The notes beneath the pieces are model-generated. The model saw only the letters and a list, made by a program, of their open reading frames with translations, was not told where the DNA came from and made no database searches. A stretch of DNA of 64,000 nucleotides from Brachionus manjavacas (taxonomy: Eukaryota > Rotifera > Eurotatoria > Ploima > Brachionidae): contig JAHQIY010000011.1 of the NCBI GenBank assembly GCA_019054805.1, forward strand, positions 1,989,001 through 2,053,000, read 5' to 3'. Position 1 is the stretch's first letter, and every line of letters starts with the position of its first letter. Made by a program: the position numbers and the translations under genes. Below, in pieces: positions 39,960 through 51,719 of this stretch.

Positions 39960-42103
39960 AAAGTCATAGTGGTTTAACCCCGAAATCAAGGCACTAAGCA
40001 GGGAAAAGCTTAAACTTCACTATCTTTGTAGATCATGCAAACAAGTGAAGTCTCAGCCAGGAAGGCTTTTTGCAGAAGAAGTTTGAAGCTTCCATCATTA
40101 GTAGTGTTGGGGTCAGTAGAAGCGGACAACCTTTAGACCACCAAAAATACGGCCAACATTTTGGCGGGCGGTCACTAAAACTTTCATAAATTTTGCGGCA
40201 AAAAGAATCTTAAAATTTTATTTAAAAAAAATAAAAGTGAATTTTACTTTTTTTTTTTAATTTAAAAGATTTTTTCAAAAAAAAAAATTTGACCAAAAAC
40301 CGTCCGTGTATTGAACCGGTTTGTCTTGACCGTATCCAACACTAATCGTTAAGTCCTGCAGGGTCCGACCAAAGCTTATTAAATAGCCAGAAGGCTTGCA
40401 ATGACTCAATCAAAAACCCACAACATATGCCCACAATACTCTCTAGCTCAAACACCAAATGCGTGATTAATTTTGATGTCTCCTCACCAGGCAGCTTCAA
40501 CTGTCTCAACCCTCGTAAATCAGCCGGTCAAGACTGTATAAACCGTTCGTCGTAAAGAGCTGCGCCAACGGCTTTGCCCAACATTTCAGCGTCACATTTT
40601 TTCAGTCTTTCACCTCTGGTAAGGCGCCTGATCTGTGGCAAAGAGCTCAAGTCACATCTATTTTTAAGAAAGGTAGCAGAAGTTTGGTAAGCAATTATTT
40701 GAAAATTTTATTAACTGCACTGCCCTGTAAGATCATGGAAATAATCATAAGAGACGTCATGATGGATCACCTCTTCAGCAATAAATTTAATGATCCGGAG
40801 ATATTTGTTTTATCCCCAATAAATCGACAATGACCAATCTCCTGGAAACAGCAGACAGGGTAAGCCAGGGTATTGACAATGGTTGAAATGTGCTGGTGTT
40901 CTTCTTGGATTCCAGCAGAGCGTTTGATAAAGTGACTCACGAGTCGCTGTGTACTAAAGCGACTGCTTAAGGTTTCGAGAATCGCTTGGTGAACTGGATC
41001 AGAGACTTTCTATCAGGTTGAAGGCAGCAAGTAGCAATTCAACAGTTTGGACTGGAAACAAGAGGAGTCCCTCAGGGCAGTGTTCTAGGCCCGCTCTTGC
41101 TCGCTATCTACATCAACGCCATGCCTGATTTACTAAACTACGTCATCAAGCCATTCGTGAGCGACTGCGACCTTGTATTGCTACAACGGGACCTTGATGC
41201 ACTCACTGAGTGGTCCACAATTTGGCAGATGCTGTTCAACACCGAAAAATGCAAAGTACTGGAGTTCAGCATATCCAGCCAGAACAAGTCCTCGGAAATA
41301 GGCTCCTGTATGTGTGTGACGAGGCTAGTACTCAATCAAACTATTACTGAAAAGGATTTTCGAGTCACCTTCGCGAGCAACCTCAAGTTCTCCACCCATT
41401 TCAAAGCCCAAACTAAAAAGGCCATTTCTATCGTTGAACAGCTTAGAAGAACACTCAAATTTTGGAGCAAAGCTACCTTCTTAACGCTAAACTGTGCATA
41501 TGTCAAACCATACTTGGATTTTGCAGCTCTGGTCTGGTCCCCCTCAACCTGCCAAGTACAACAACATTCTTTAGAAAGTATAAAGACGAGCAACCAAACT
41601 CGTTTCGAACTTTAGTTACAGCGATCAGCTTTCCATCTTGGGATTGCCCACTCTAAGCGAACACAGGACTAGAGAAGATATGATCCAAATGTTCAAGATC
41701 AGAAACGGCCTTAACAGCATATATTGAATCAGGCCTTCCCGCACTGCTGCTCGCTTTCACAACCCAGAACAGCCACAGTAACTTTTTCACTAATCTTGTC
41801 ATCAAAGAGTGGAAAATCCTGTCTGAGACAATAATCGGTGCCTCGATTGTAAATCAGTTCAAGAACAGACTCGACACATGGAATTATCCTGTTGGACCTG
41901 GGGATCCCGGTGTAACAAGGCAATTATTTCTCAGCCACCAGCGGGACATCATTACCGTCTGCACTCCAAGTGTCCAGAACAGCCAACCTATTTTATATGA
42001 AAACTTTTTTTTTCTAAACATACTGTAAAGCAGCTATCATAGATGGATTTCTAAGAAAGTCGATTCGGCAAGCATACTTGCTCTAGCTTATCATTATTAT
42101 TAA
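39960..42103 (+). mobile_element. LINE pseudogene (non-LTR reverse transcriptase) with nested MITE
   Basis: Reading order on plus in broken frames: PDLWQRAQVTSIFKKGSRSL (about 40630), LPCKIMEIIIRDVMMDHLFS, TNLLETADRVSQGID, VLVFFLDSSRAFDKVTHESL, VNWIRDFLSG, RGVPQGSVLGPLLLAIYINA (about 41065), EWSTIWQMLFNTEKCKVLEF, KPYLDFAALVWSP, and EHRTREDMIQMFKIRNGL. The catalytic YADD box is replaced by FVSDCD and flanking residues are missing, so it is dead. The GC content is clearly higher than the host DNA. The 3' end has a GCAAG-CATA-CTTGC hairpin (42068-42081) before ATCATTATTATTAAC. A hAT-like MITE is inserted at 40102-40344. Confidence 0.75.
40102..40344. mobile_element. hAT-type MITE nested in the LINE pseudogene
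   Basis: The ends are TAGTGTTGGGGTCAGTAG and the complement of ACGGTCAAG-type sequence finishing CCAACACTA, i.e. TAGTGTTGG terminal repeats as in many hAT elements. The flanks ATCATTAG and ATCGTTAA agree at 6 of 8 bases, consistent with an aged 8-bp target duplication. The 243-bp interior is A/T-rich and non-coding. Confidence 0.55.
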
Positions 42104-44305
42104 CATTTTTTCGTTGTTTTGTATTTAAAATCAGATCAACACTTTGTTTTTCAATTTTTTTTTAAATCTGAAAGAGCTATTGCTTGAAACTGTTTCACTA
42201 ACAAACAAATGATACCAATATTAGATATCAGAAAAAATTCTAATGTTCATTCTTTAACAGTATTTTGCATTCGAGGAATTTTCATTCCTAAATAATGGGA
42301 TATGAAAAGTCTAACAAAGTCAATGAAAGAGTAAGCCGTACTGAGATTTTTATGCTTCGTTTGTTTTTGAAAATTAAATTTTACAAATTAAAAAAAATTT
42401 TTTGAATGAGAAAAATTTTGAAAATGTTTTTTTTTTTTAAATATCTAGTTTGGATTAACATTTTTGATTGCAATTATTTTATTTTTTTCAAAAATTAATT
42501 TAAAATTTTTTAAAAATATTTATTGTTCAAAACTTTAAAAAAAATTTTAATTCAAATTAAAATTCGTATCCGTATTAGCTTGACTTTGTTTGTTAATACT
42601 TATAATTACTTTAATTTACAATTTTCAACAAAATTTATAGAAAATTAAATTTTTAAATTTTTTTGAAAAGAATTTATCTTATTCATCTTATTTCTACTCA
42701 TTTATAAATTAAAGATATTGTTCCTAATTTTTTAATTAACGGAACAAAATAATAAAATATTAGTAAAAAAATTTTTTTTTAAATTATAAAAAAAATTCTT
42801 TCTGGACAAAAACTAGACACATTTTTGGAAAGCTCGTGGAATTGTAACCAAAAATTGTGTGTCAGTCAGGAGCCGACTTTTAAAAATTTAAAAAAGTTCA
42901 ATTTTCAAAAAAAATAAAAATCATCTAAAAAAACTAATTTAATTGTCAAAGAGTACAGAAAATTTCAAACTAAATGACACGTCTAAACTTTTAATAATAT
43001 TTTTGCTTTGTAAAATAAGTGGGGGCCAGTTTTTTTGTAAGACACTAATATAATCTTAAAGAAAGTTTTAAAATAAATCAACATTTCAAATAATTGTTAT
43101 TCAAAAAAATAGTAAAAAAAATTTTGCAAAAAATAATTTCCAAAAAACAGTTTTATAAATTTGGGCTAAATTTACAGCAAAACTTTTAAACCCCTTTACT
43201 CCAGATACTCACCCCATTAAAGATCATCAGCTTTTTTATTGACTGATGCCATTTTTTTTATATATAACCTTAACTTAAGGGAAGTTAGCAGTCTAATATA
43301 ATAGGTTGGTTGAATCAAACATTTTGGAATGATAAGCAAATATCAAAAAAACAAGCTTTTTTTTTCTACCGACCCTAAATTGTATAATTTTTCAAAAAAA
43401 TTGAATAATATATGATGTTAATAAGAAAAATAAGACACTTTTCAAAAGCTGTTACCCGGTTTTCACTTAAAATAAATTTAATTTTTTATCTTAATTTTTT
43501 TTTTAAATGTCAGAAATAAAGAAAAATATAAAATGATCACAAAGAGTTGGCCGAATGGAATATCTTCCCAATTAATTTCATTTATTAATCGATTAATTGA
43601 TAAATAATCACTTTTTTTGTAAATTTATTTATCTTTAGAAAAATTAATAGTCCTATAACTTGATTTTAATAAATATTAATATTTGTTTTATGTTTGAATT
43701 TTAATAATAGATTTTTAAATATTTTTTAGAGTAAGTAAAATAAGGACCTTATTTTTAATTTGAACTTGAAGATTTAATGATTTAATAATTCAAGAGCTTT
43801 AGTTTAATTATGAAGTATCCATTTCCAGGAGCAGTTGTTTTATGCAATGAGATAGTTTTGGCGGAACAAGAAATAGGATTCAAAAAATAAAAAAATTTTG
43901 AATTTTTTATTAAAATATTTTTTGTTAAAACTTTTGCCGACAATTTTCGACTCTTAATAATATAATTTAAAGAAATTTACAATAATTACAAGCTTTTAAA
44001 AACCATTTCGGAGAAATAAATTTATCTGTGATTCCGTTCAAAATACTAACATTTTTCTTTTCTTTTTAAATAATCAAAAAATTCAAAAAAATAAGTTGGA
44101 GTGTAAAGGCTTCATAGGTTTTTACAATAAATACTGTCCTAAGAAAAAAATAGCAAAATAGCTATCAAAAAGGCTTAATAAAAAGAGACCATTTTTCTTG
44201 ATTATTAAAACATAATAAATAAATTTGTATAAAAATAAATTGATTAACATCGACAACACTTTTCAAGAGTCACACAAAAATATTTAAACAAATTTGGCAC
44301 GGTTT
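42104..44305. other. AT-rich intergenic DNA
   Basis: No gene, RNA or bounded repeat recognised. It lies between the LINE pseudogene and the 3' end of the nuclear receptor gene. Confidence 0.4.
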
Positions 44306-47300
44306 TCACTCTGTTCGTTGAAGTATTCGATTTTCTTTCAATTTTGTCAAAATCTTAAATAAAGAAAAATTAGTTATTGATTAATTTTTTTCAAAATAAT
44401 TTTAAGGAAAAATAAAAATATTATTTTTTAATATTAAAGAATAATATTATAAGCCAATTTTTAATGAAAAATCTAACGCAGGATATAATTCCTAGATTTT
44501 TAGCTAAACAAAGTCATTAGATAATTTATTTTTTATTATTTATTCTTTTTTTTTGTAATTTATTTAATTTTTAAATTTTTCCTGTTGACCTTAAACTTTT
44601 TTTTTTAAGAATTTATTTTCTGTTCATCAAAAAATAAGCATCATCTATTAATTTATAGGTTTAAGTGCAATTAATTTTAATTTTAATATCTTAGTTGCTT
44701 ATTTAGATTTTTTTAAATTTTTAAAATAATTCTAAGTCCATTTTTTAGGTATTTGAAAATAAAGAATAGCTAAAAATTTGATTTTCAATTCCAAATTAAC
44801 GTAAAATTTGATTCAAAATGAATCAATATATTTATTGACAAATTTTCTTTAAATTTTTCTATAAACTGCACTTACATTGATAATAACTTCGTAATAGATA
44901 TAGGCTTTCAAGACTTTTCGCTAAAAATTTATTATTTTTTTTGCAATTAAACAAAAATGTTTTATTTTAATTTAAAAAAAACAAATTTTTTTTTAATTGA
45001 TTCATCTAAAATCTTGAAAATTCTAAAATCAAATCTAAAACTCACATTAAGGCATCCAAATTATGGCTTAAAAGATGTTTAAATATTAATTGAAATATAA
45101 AACAGCGTAAGAAAGTTTAATTTTGTATGGAAAAATTTCAAAATATTGATTCAGATATTATTTTACTCCAGATAAAAATTCAAATAATTTTATTTCTAAT
45201 AAAAGATTAAACAAGTCATGTTTAATAAAGTTTAAAAATTTAAAAAAAAATGCTTTTTTTTAAATAAAGACTAAAAATTTTTATCTGAAATTTACATTTG
45301 ATCATGAACTTCAATTTGCCTTAAATAATTAATAATAATCATGTCAAAACTTCACTTAATAAATAAATATATGGTTAAGTTTTTATTTTTTTTCATTAAT
45401 TAATTTATTTATTCAAGGAGGAATTAAAAAAAAAAATTCTTAATAATCAATTTTTTTTTGTCGATTTTAATTTATACCTCAAATGGTATCAAACCAGAGC
45501 TATTAAGCAATTAAATTTAAAACTCAAAAAACCTTAGTGCGAAAAATTTTTTTTTATTAAATTTAAAAATTACCTTTCTAAATTTGGCCAAAAATACCAG
45601 GTCACGTTTGTTCAAGTCAAACTCGTACAAAATAGACCTAGTATAGTACTCGTTCAAATCCTGCAAATTTTCATGGTCTTCCACATCCAGATCAGGCATG
45701 GTGAACACAAGAACAATAAACAGCGCCTTTTCCTTGTTGGTCATATTTAAATCATTCAGCTCTTGCACAAAATCGAACAAGAAATCCGTGGTATACTTTC
45801 CCTTTATTTTCTGCATCCAATACCTGGTGTAGTGGATATTGTTTGGCAAGTGCAAATACGATTCGCCCTTAATGAACAAAATGGAGTTCATGATGACAAA
45901 AAAATCGAACAGCTTGTTGTTGAGAATGTTGGCAAAGTCGCTCTCGTTTATTTCGTTGAGACCAGGCACTTCTTTGAAAAACAAAATCACAGACTTGACA
46001 AACTCGGGTATGGACTGGACCAGACTGGACCAGACTTGGTCGAGCGTCAGCTCGGCACTGTTGTTGCCCAGCGCGCCCAAGTTGCCCTGGGCTATCATCC
46101 TCTGCGCCTTCTCGTACACCATCATGGTAGGCTCGCTGTGTGTGTTGTACAACTGGTATATTTTGTCGTTTATCAGCGACGATATTATGTGGTAGCTGAG
46201 ATCGTTCTGGTTGAACGAGGTGGTGAACATGCTCGAGTAGTTGGTGCGCGGAAGGATGTTGGCGGTCTTGAGAGGCTTGTGTAAGTCGAGCAGATTGCGC
46301 ATGAACAGATCGGACGTCTTGGCCAAGCTGTTCGATTGACGGGCCACAATTGACACCGATTCGATGTTCAGCTCGGCCATGTTCTCAGGTATTTCCATCA
46401 GGTCCAGAAATTTGGTCATGTAGTCTTCGTAAGGCTGGAGACGAGTCCGATTGGACACAACCACAGGCACATCGGGCTCCAGGCAAATTGAGCGTTTTTT
46501 GCAGCGGCTCTTTTTGAACGACTCTTGGCTATTTTGGTTGGACTCGTCGTCCTCCTCTTCGTCGCTGTTCACACTGCTGGAATTGTCCTGGGAGTTGTTG
46601 AGGTCGCTGGACGAGCGATCTTTGATGTGAGACGGCTCGTCCGGCTTGGCGCTGCCTTGGCTCAGTATGTTGTTGGTCAAATAGGCCAGGTTGTTCTCGA
46701 GCTCTTTGCGCATTGCATACCTCTTGTTGTAGCTGGACGAGCCGTTCTCGTCCTCCTCTTCCTCCAAGTCCTCAAAATCTTCCTCGAGCTCCTGACCTGT
46801 TTGGCGCAAGCTCTCTATGGCTTTCATTTTTTCTGCCTTGGGTATTCGGCCCATTTTGATGCCGCTAAATGACATGCCCGCCTGGATGCACTTCTTGAAG
46901 CGACACGCTTTGCACCGGTTCCGATTTTTCGGGTTCAAAATGCAGTTGTTGCCGAAAAAACATTTGTAGTACTCGTTGCGCAGTATGCTGCGTTTGAAAA
47001 ATCCCTTAATTAATTTTTTTTAATTAATTAATCAGAAATTTTTTATTTGTTTTAAATAATTATTTTTTTCAATGAGAATAAAAATAAATTTTTTTATAAA
47101 ATAATAATTAATAATTAAATTAAGGAAAAATTAATTTTTTTTTAATAATAAAAAAAACGTTTCAGCTTATTTTATTAATTATTCAATTTTAGCTTAAATT
47201 ACGATAATAACCGTAAATTAACGTAAAATTACTTGAATTTTAAAAATGGACATTTTTTAGAAATCTTGGTAAAAAACTCTAAAATTTAAAAAGTCAAAAC

Positions 47301-50300
47301 TTTCGACACTGAAGGACAACTTGAAGTTCATGATCATGATCACATGATCAAAACTAAATAGATTTGGATCTGAATAAAAATGATGTAATAAACTTTTTTA
47401 AATTCTTTTTTACAACTAAACACAAAATGTTTATTATTTTAATTTAAAAAAAAAACAAATTTTTCCTTTTCTAATTAATCTTTAGTTGATTCTTCTAAAA
47501 TCTTTATTTGAAAACTCTAGAGTCAAATTTAAAGCTCACATTAAAGCATCCAAATTAATAATTTTCTTTCTAATAAAAGATTAAACAAGTCATGTTTAAT
47601 AAAGTTTAAAAATTTAATATTTTAAACCAAAAACTAAAAATTTTGATTTGATATTCATCATGATCTTCAATTTGCACATTTAAGCTTTCAATTTTCAGTA
47701 AAATTTATTAATTTTTTTTAAATTTGAATCTTTTTACATGAATAACTTGTTATTAAATTTTTTCATTAACTATGTAATCAAAAAAAAAAAAAAAAGTTCT
47801 TTCAAATTTTAAAATTTTAATATTTTCTTTATATATTAATTATTTTATGATAATTTTAAATAAATGAAATTTTGAGGCATTGGCATTAGCCTGTTGACAA
47901 ACTTTGGAATTTAGATTGGCGTATTTAGTTTTTTATTTCTAATAAATTCCTAATAATCGATATTAAATCAGTTAATCTCTGAATTAATTTAGATAATTCT
48001 TTTGTAAATTGCTTTACATGTAATGTGGATTTATAAAATAATAAAAATAAAAAATAAATTTCTCAACCTATTGACAAAATTCAAATGTATCGACCCTTTA
48101 ATTTTTTTTTTAATTTAAATTTAAATTTGAATACTAGTTACAAATATTTTTGATTTAAAAATTTAACAAAAAATGAGTTAATACATTTAAATTTAAAAAT
48201 TGATTTTATCAATTGGTTGAGAAAATATTTTTTTTTTCTTATAATTTAAATTAATTCAAATATTAATTTATTATTTTAAGAAAAACTCTTTGAATTGATC
48301 ATCAACTTCAAGATGCCAATACTAGCTATCATTTATAAAAAATTCGAGAAAAAAATTTACATCCAAGTTTCAAAATTTTGAGCTGAAAGAGCTTTTTCAG
48401 GAAGGAAAAAAATGTAAAAAATAATTTGAGAAATTTTATTAATTTTTTGTTGCGCTGAAGCCATTTAATTCTTAATCATTGAACCATTCACCATTTTTTT
48501 TTAATTTTATCAACTAAATTCAAATTTTTGGATATATATTTTTGTTGAAATTATATTTTTAAGTGCCACATCGATTCACGCATTCGTAAAAGCAAAATTT
48601 TACAATTTATAACACAATAAATCGTGTTTAATAAAAAAGAGAATTTATAATCTCATCTTTGTACAAAATAATATTAAATAAGCTATTTATTTTGTGAAAT
48701 TTAAAAAAATAAAATTTCACAATCGTTTATAAAGCATTTAAAAAATGTTTCTTGATTAAAATAATTTTTTTTTATTTTCTATTTTTCCATCTAGTGTTTT
48801 AATAAAATATCTAGTAAAATTTATCTTTTTTATTTTAATTTTTAATTAGTTTTCCTGCAGTTTGTCATCGTCGTTTTTTTATAATATAAAAATGATAAAT
48901 ATTGAATAATCCGACAATTTAAATTCAACATAATTGAAAAAATAACTCTGACACGAAACAAATGTGCGCGTTTCAATTATTTGTAAAAGTTTTTATAAAG
49001 TTTGCTCTATGATCACAGTATAAGATCAATACAACAGATCAAGAAATTTTTTTGACAATTTTCAGAGTTAACTTTAATAAATTTTTAAAACATTTTTTAA
49101 GTATTTTTTTTTATTTAAATTTAAAATCTATTAAATTTTGGTCTGTAATTTTTGATGATTTAAAACTGTTTAATTTCATTTCTAAAATAGGTTTTGTTTA
49201 TCACCTAAATTCATCTTTTTCAAATGATATGCAATGTTATTTTTCCGATAAAAAATCATTGATGTTTCAGATAATTTTTGAACAAAACTAAAAATTAAAA
49301 TAAATACATGTTTCACAGTAAAGTTAAATTAAAAAACGTGATCAAAAAAATATGTTTAACATAATTTCTATGATAACACTTCTAGGCTAATATTTTCAAA
49401 AATAAATATAATAAACTGATTCACCAAACAAATTAAAAAGGTAAAAAGACTAAAAATTTAAGATCGTTTTTTGAAACAAAATTTGAAACAGAAATTTTTG
49501 ATTACGAAACTAAAAATAATTATTTAAGCTCATTTCTTTATTTTCATACTAGGAATACAAAATTTTTGAGCCATAACAATCCTAATTTTTTTGGTTTCAT
49601 TTAGATTTTTTTAATAACAAAATTGTTCAAATTGAATTGAAAATGTCAAAATTCACATTTTTTTAAATTTTTTATTTTCAATGTTTAAGTTAAGCTTGTG
49701 AGTTTTAGCTCGAATTTTAGCTGGTATTTAGTTTCTTTTATTGTTATAAAAACTAAATATCAAACCTTTTATGATATTCTATTAATTAAGATAACAAGAT
49801 ATCATTATCTAAAAAAATAAACTTATAAATTTTGCAGCGAACTTTACTTCAGTATCGTTTGATATCATTTACACACAATTAATCGATATTGCAAATTGAT
49901 TTTAAAATTTTTGCCAAAAGTAGTAGTCAAATTAAAATTTTCAAGAAAATTTTTTTTAATCTTAATAATTAATAGATAAAATATTCGATGTTTTATGATT
50001 TAATTTTTAAAAAAGCTTCTGAAAATTCTGAAGGAAAATTTCGACCTAAAGGGAAATTCTTAATTTTTTGCATTCACTTTGAAATTTGGACCATTATCCT
50101 AAACGCAAAATGAATTTAAAAAAATTGAAAAAAATTAAAACAATTTTTAATATTCTTTTTTCTTAATTCATTTAACTTATTTTAGCTTAAAGAACTTTTT
50201 TGTTTAATTCAAAATTATTTTGTTATGTCTCTAACTAAAAAAGTAATTGCTGGCTAAGGATACATGAATGAAAAATACTAATTGAATCATTTGCAAGCCA

Positions 50301-51719
50301 AGCATTTACTTAACTTTCTTAATTTTTTTGAATTTTAACAAGAGCGAAACTTTTGCTTTTAGATCAACCAGATGTTAGAAGTTGTAATTTGTGTGTTTGA
50401 TTCATATTATAACTAATTTTCAGTTCGAGAACTTTAGCTTAGTTAAATCTTAGTTATACAGAAATTAAATTAGAATATTTTATAAATTATGATTTTTACG
50501 AGCACGTTTTACAATAAAGTACTTTTATTTTAAAGATAAAATTCAATAAAATTTTAAATGCTGAAAATAATTTACTCTAAATTTCTTATCAATACGAAAA
50601 TTTAATTTTATTCAAATTAAATTTAGAAATCATTGCATTAAAATAACGCTTTGATTCAACTTTAATTTAATTTACACAATGATGAAATCCTAAAAACACT
50701 CTGAAAAAAATTAAAAAGTCCAAAAAACCAAAATCTTTTTGTTTTTTGGAATATTTCGCTCGAAAAATTTTGCTTCCGAAATCCAAGATAATAATTGTCT
50801 CTTTAATCAGATTAAACTAACCGATTACACATGATGAATTAAGCTCAAAACAATCATTTTAAAAAAATTAAATATTTCCAAAAAACAATTACAGCTTTAT
50901 TGATTGTTTTAATTCGATTTTAAGCAATATCACGCTTTTTGAATAAAGTAAATTTAATTTTTATCAATACCCTCTAAAAAAAAATTTGTTTTTATTTTTT
51001 ACTTAATTCATAATAATGATCAAATTTTTGCTCATTTATCTAGAACGTAATTCAATTGTCTCTTAGCATTAAAAAATGATTCGTTTCATTACATCTTTGA
51101 GTAATTTTTTAATTTCAACAATTTAACAAAAAATGAATCTTTGTTTTTGTCGCTTAGTCCCCAAATTTTCTTAAGAGGTTAAAAACAAAATTTTTTAATT
51201 GTTGAAAAAAACTTCTAGAAAAATTTTAATTATTTAAAATTTAAAAATTCAAAACACATTTTCCTGAATTAAGCACTCAAGCAGAATTGAATAAACTTAA
51301 TTAATTTAATAATTTTTTTAAATGTTTTTCTTTAAAAAAGTGTTAGCCCTTTTTTAATTCTAATAAATTTCAATGAAAATGTTTGAAAAAAATATGAAAA
51401 AATATTAAAAACTCACCTTGCATCCTTCGCAAGTTGATATGCCGTAATGTACCCCCGTAGCTTTGTCATTGCACACTTTGCATTTTCCGAAGGGAAAAGT
51501 GCTTTTCTTGCGTAATTTGTTCTGGTACGATTTGAGACTGTTCAAATCGCCGGAATTACTGCTGTTGCTGTTCGGATTAAATTGGTTAGCTGGCGTACTG
51601 GCAGAGCTGTGTCCATTGTTGACCGTGTTCGGTTTGTACAAGACAAGTTCACTGTTTGTGCTCTCATCGAGACCGATCGTGTCTCTCAACTGCTTGCCAA
51701 ACTCATTTGAAATTTCCAT
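44306..51719 (-). CDS. Nuclear hormone receptor, NR1-like, three coding exons
   Basis: Exons on minus: 51719-51417, 47004-45574, 44353-44306, all phase 0, 593 residues. Exon 1 gives a Ser/Asn-rich A/B region and the first zinc finger ([20 protein letters not shown]); the intron falls after CEGCK. Exon 2 continues [16 protein letters not shown], the second finger (CKACRFKKC) and the MGRIPKAEK extension, then an acidic hinge ([13 protein letters not shown]) and the ligand-binding domain (about residues 285-578; signature [20 protein letters not shown]). Exon 3 ([15 protein letters not shown]) is inferred from a strong acceptor. The P-box EGCKG and [13 protein letters not shown]...GRIPKAEK resemble the E75/REV-ERB/E78 group, but orthology is not claimed. 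It is a sequence-specific nuclear transcription factor. No clear AF-2 helix follows. Exon 2 has noticeably higher GC than its surroundings. Confidence 0.8.
44949..45242 (+). repeat. Direct repeat copy 1 (partner 47421-47616), in nuclear receptor intron 2
   Basis: It contains CTCACATTAAGGCATCCAAA (45042-45061) and a block of about 50 bp (45193-45242) that is identical by eye to 47567-47616, including AAACAAGTCATGTTTAATAA. About 120 bp separate the two blocks here but only about 10 bp in the other copy. Confidence 0.6.
47421..47616 (+). repeat. Direct repeat copy 2 (partner 44949-45242), in nuclear receptor intron 1
   Basis: It carries CTCACATTAAAGCATCCAAA (47535-47554), then the shared 50-bp block at 47567-47616. 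The two copies bracket exon 2 (45574-47004). Confidence 0.6.
47617..51416. other. Remainder of nuclear receptor intron 1
   Basis: AT-rich intron DNA. A 79-codon open frame at 49052-49291 is Phe/Leu/Ile/Asn-rich in the way random AT-rich DNA is. No internal exon, RNA or transposon recognised. Confidence 0.4.

Noticed and set aside
45763-46872. Long plus-strand open frames over nuclear receptor exon 2
   Set aside because: The GC-richer exon leaves few stops on its complement. Composition is Val/Arg-rich without domains, and the receptor frame on minus is unambiguous.
49052-49291. 79-codon frame in nuclear receptor intron 1
   Set aside because: Phe/Ile/Leu/Lys/Asn composition is what random A/T-rich DNA gives; no motif.
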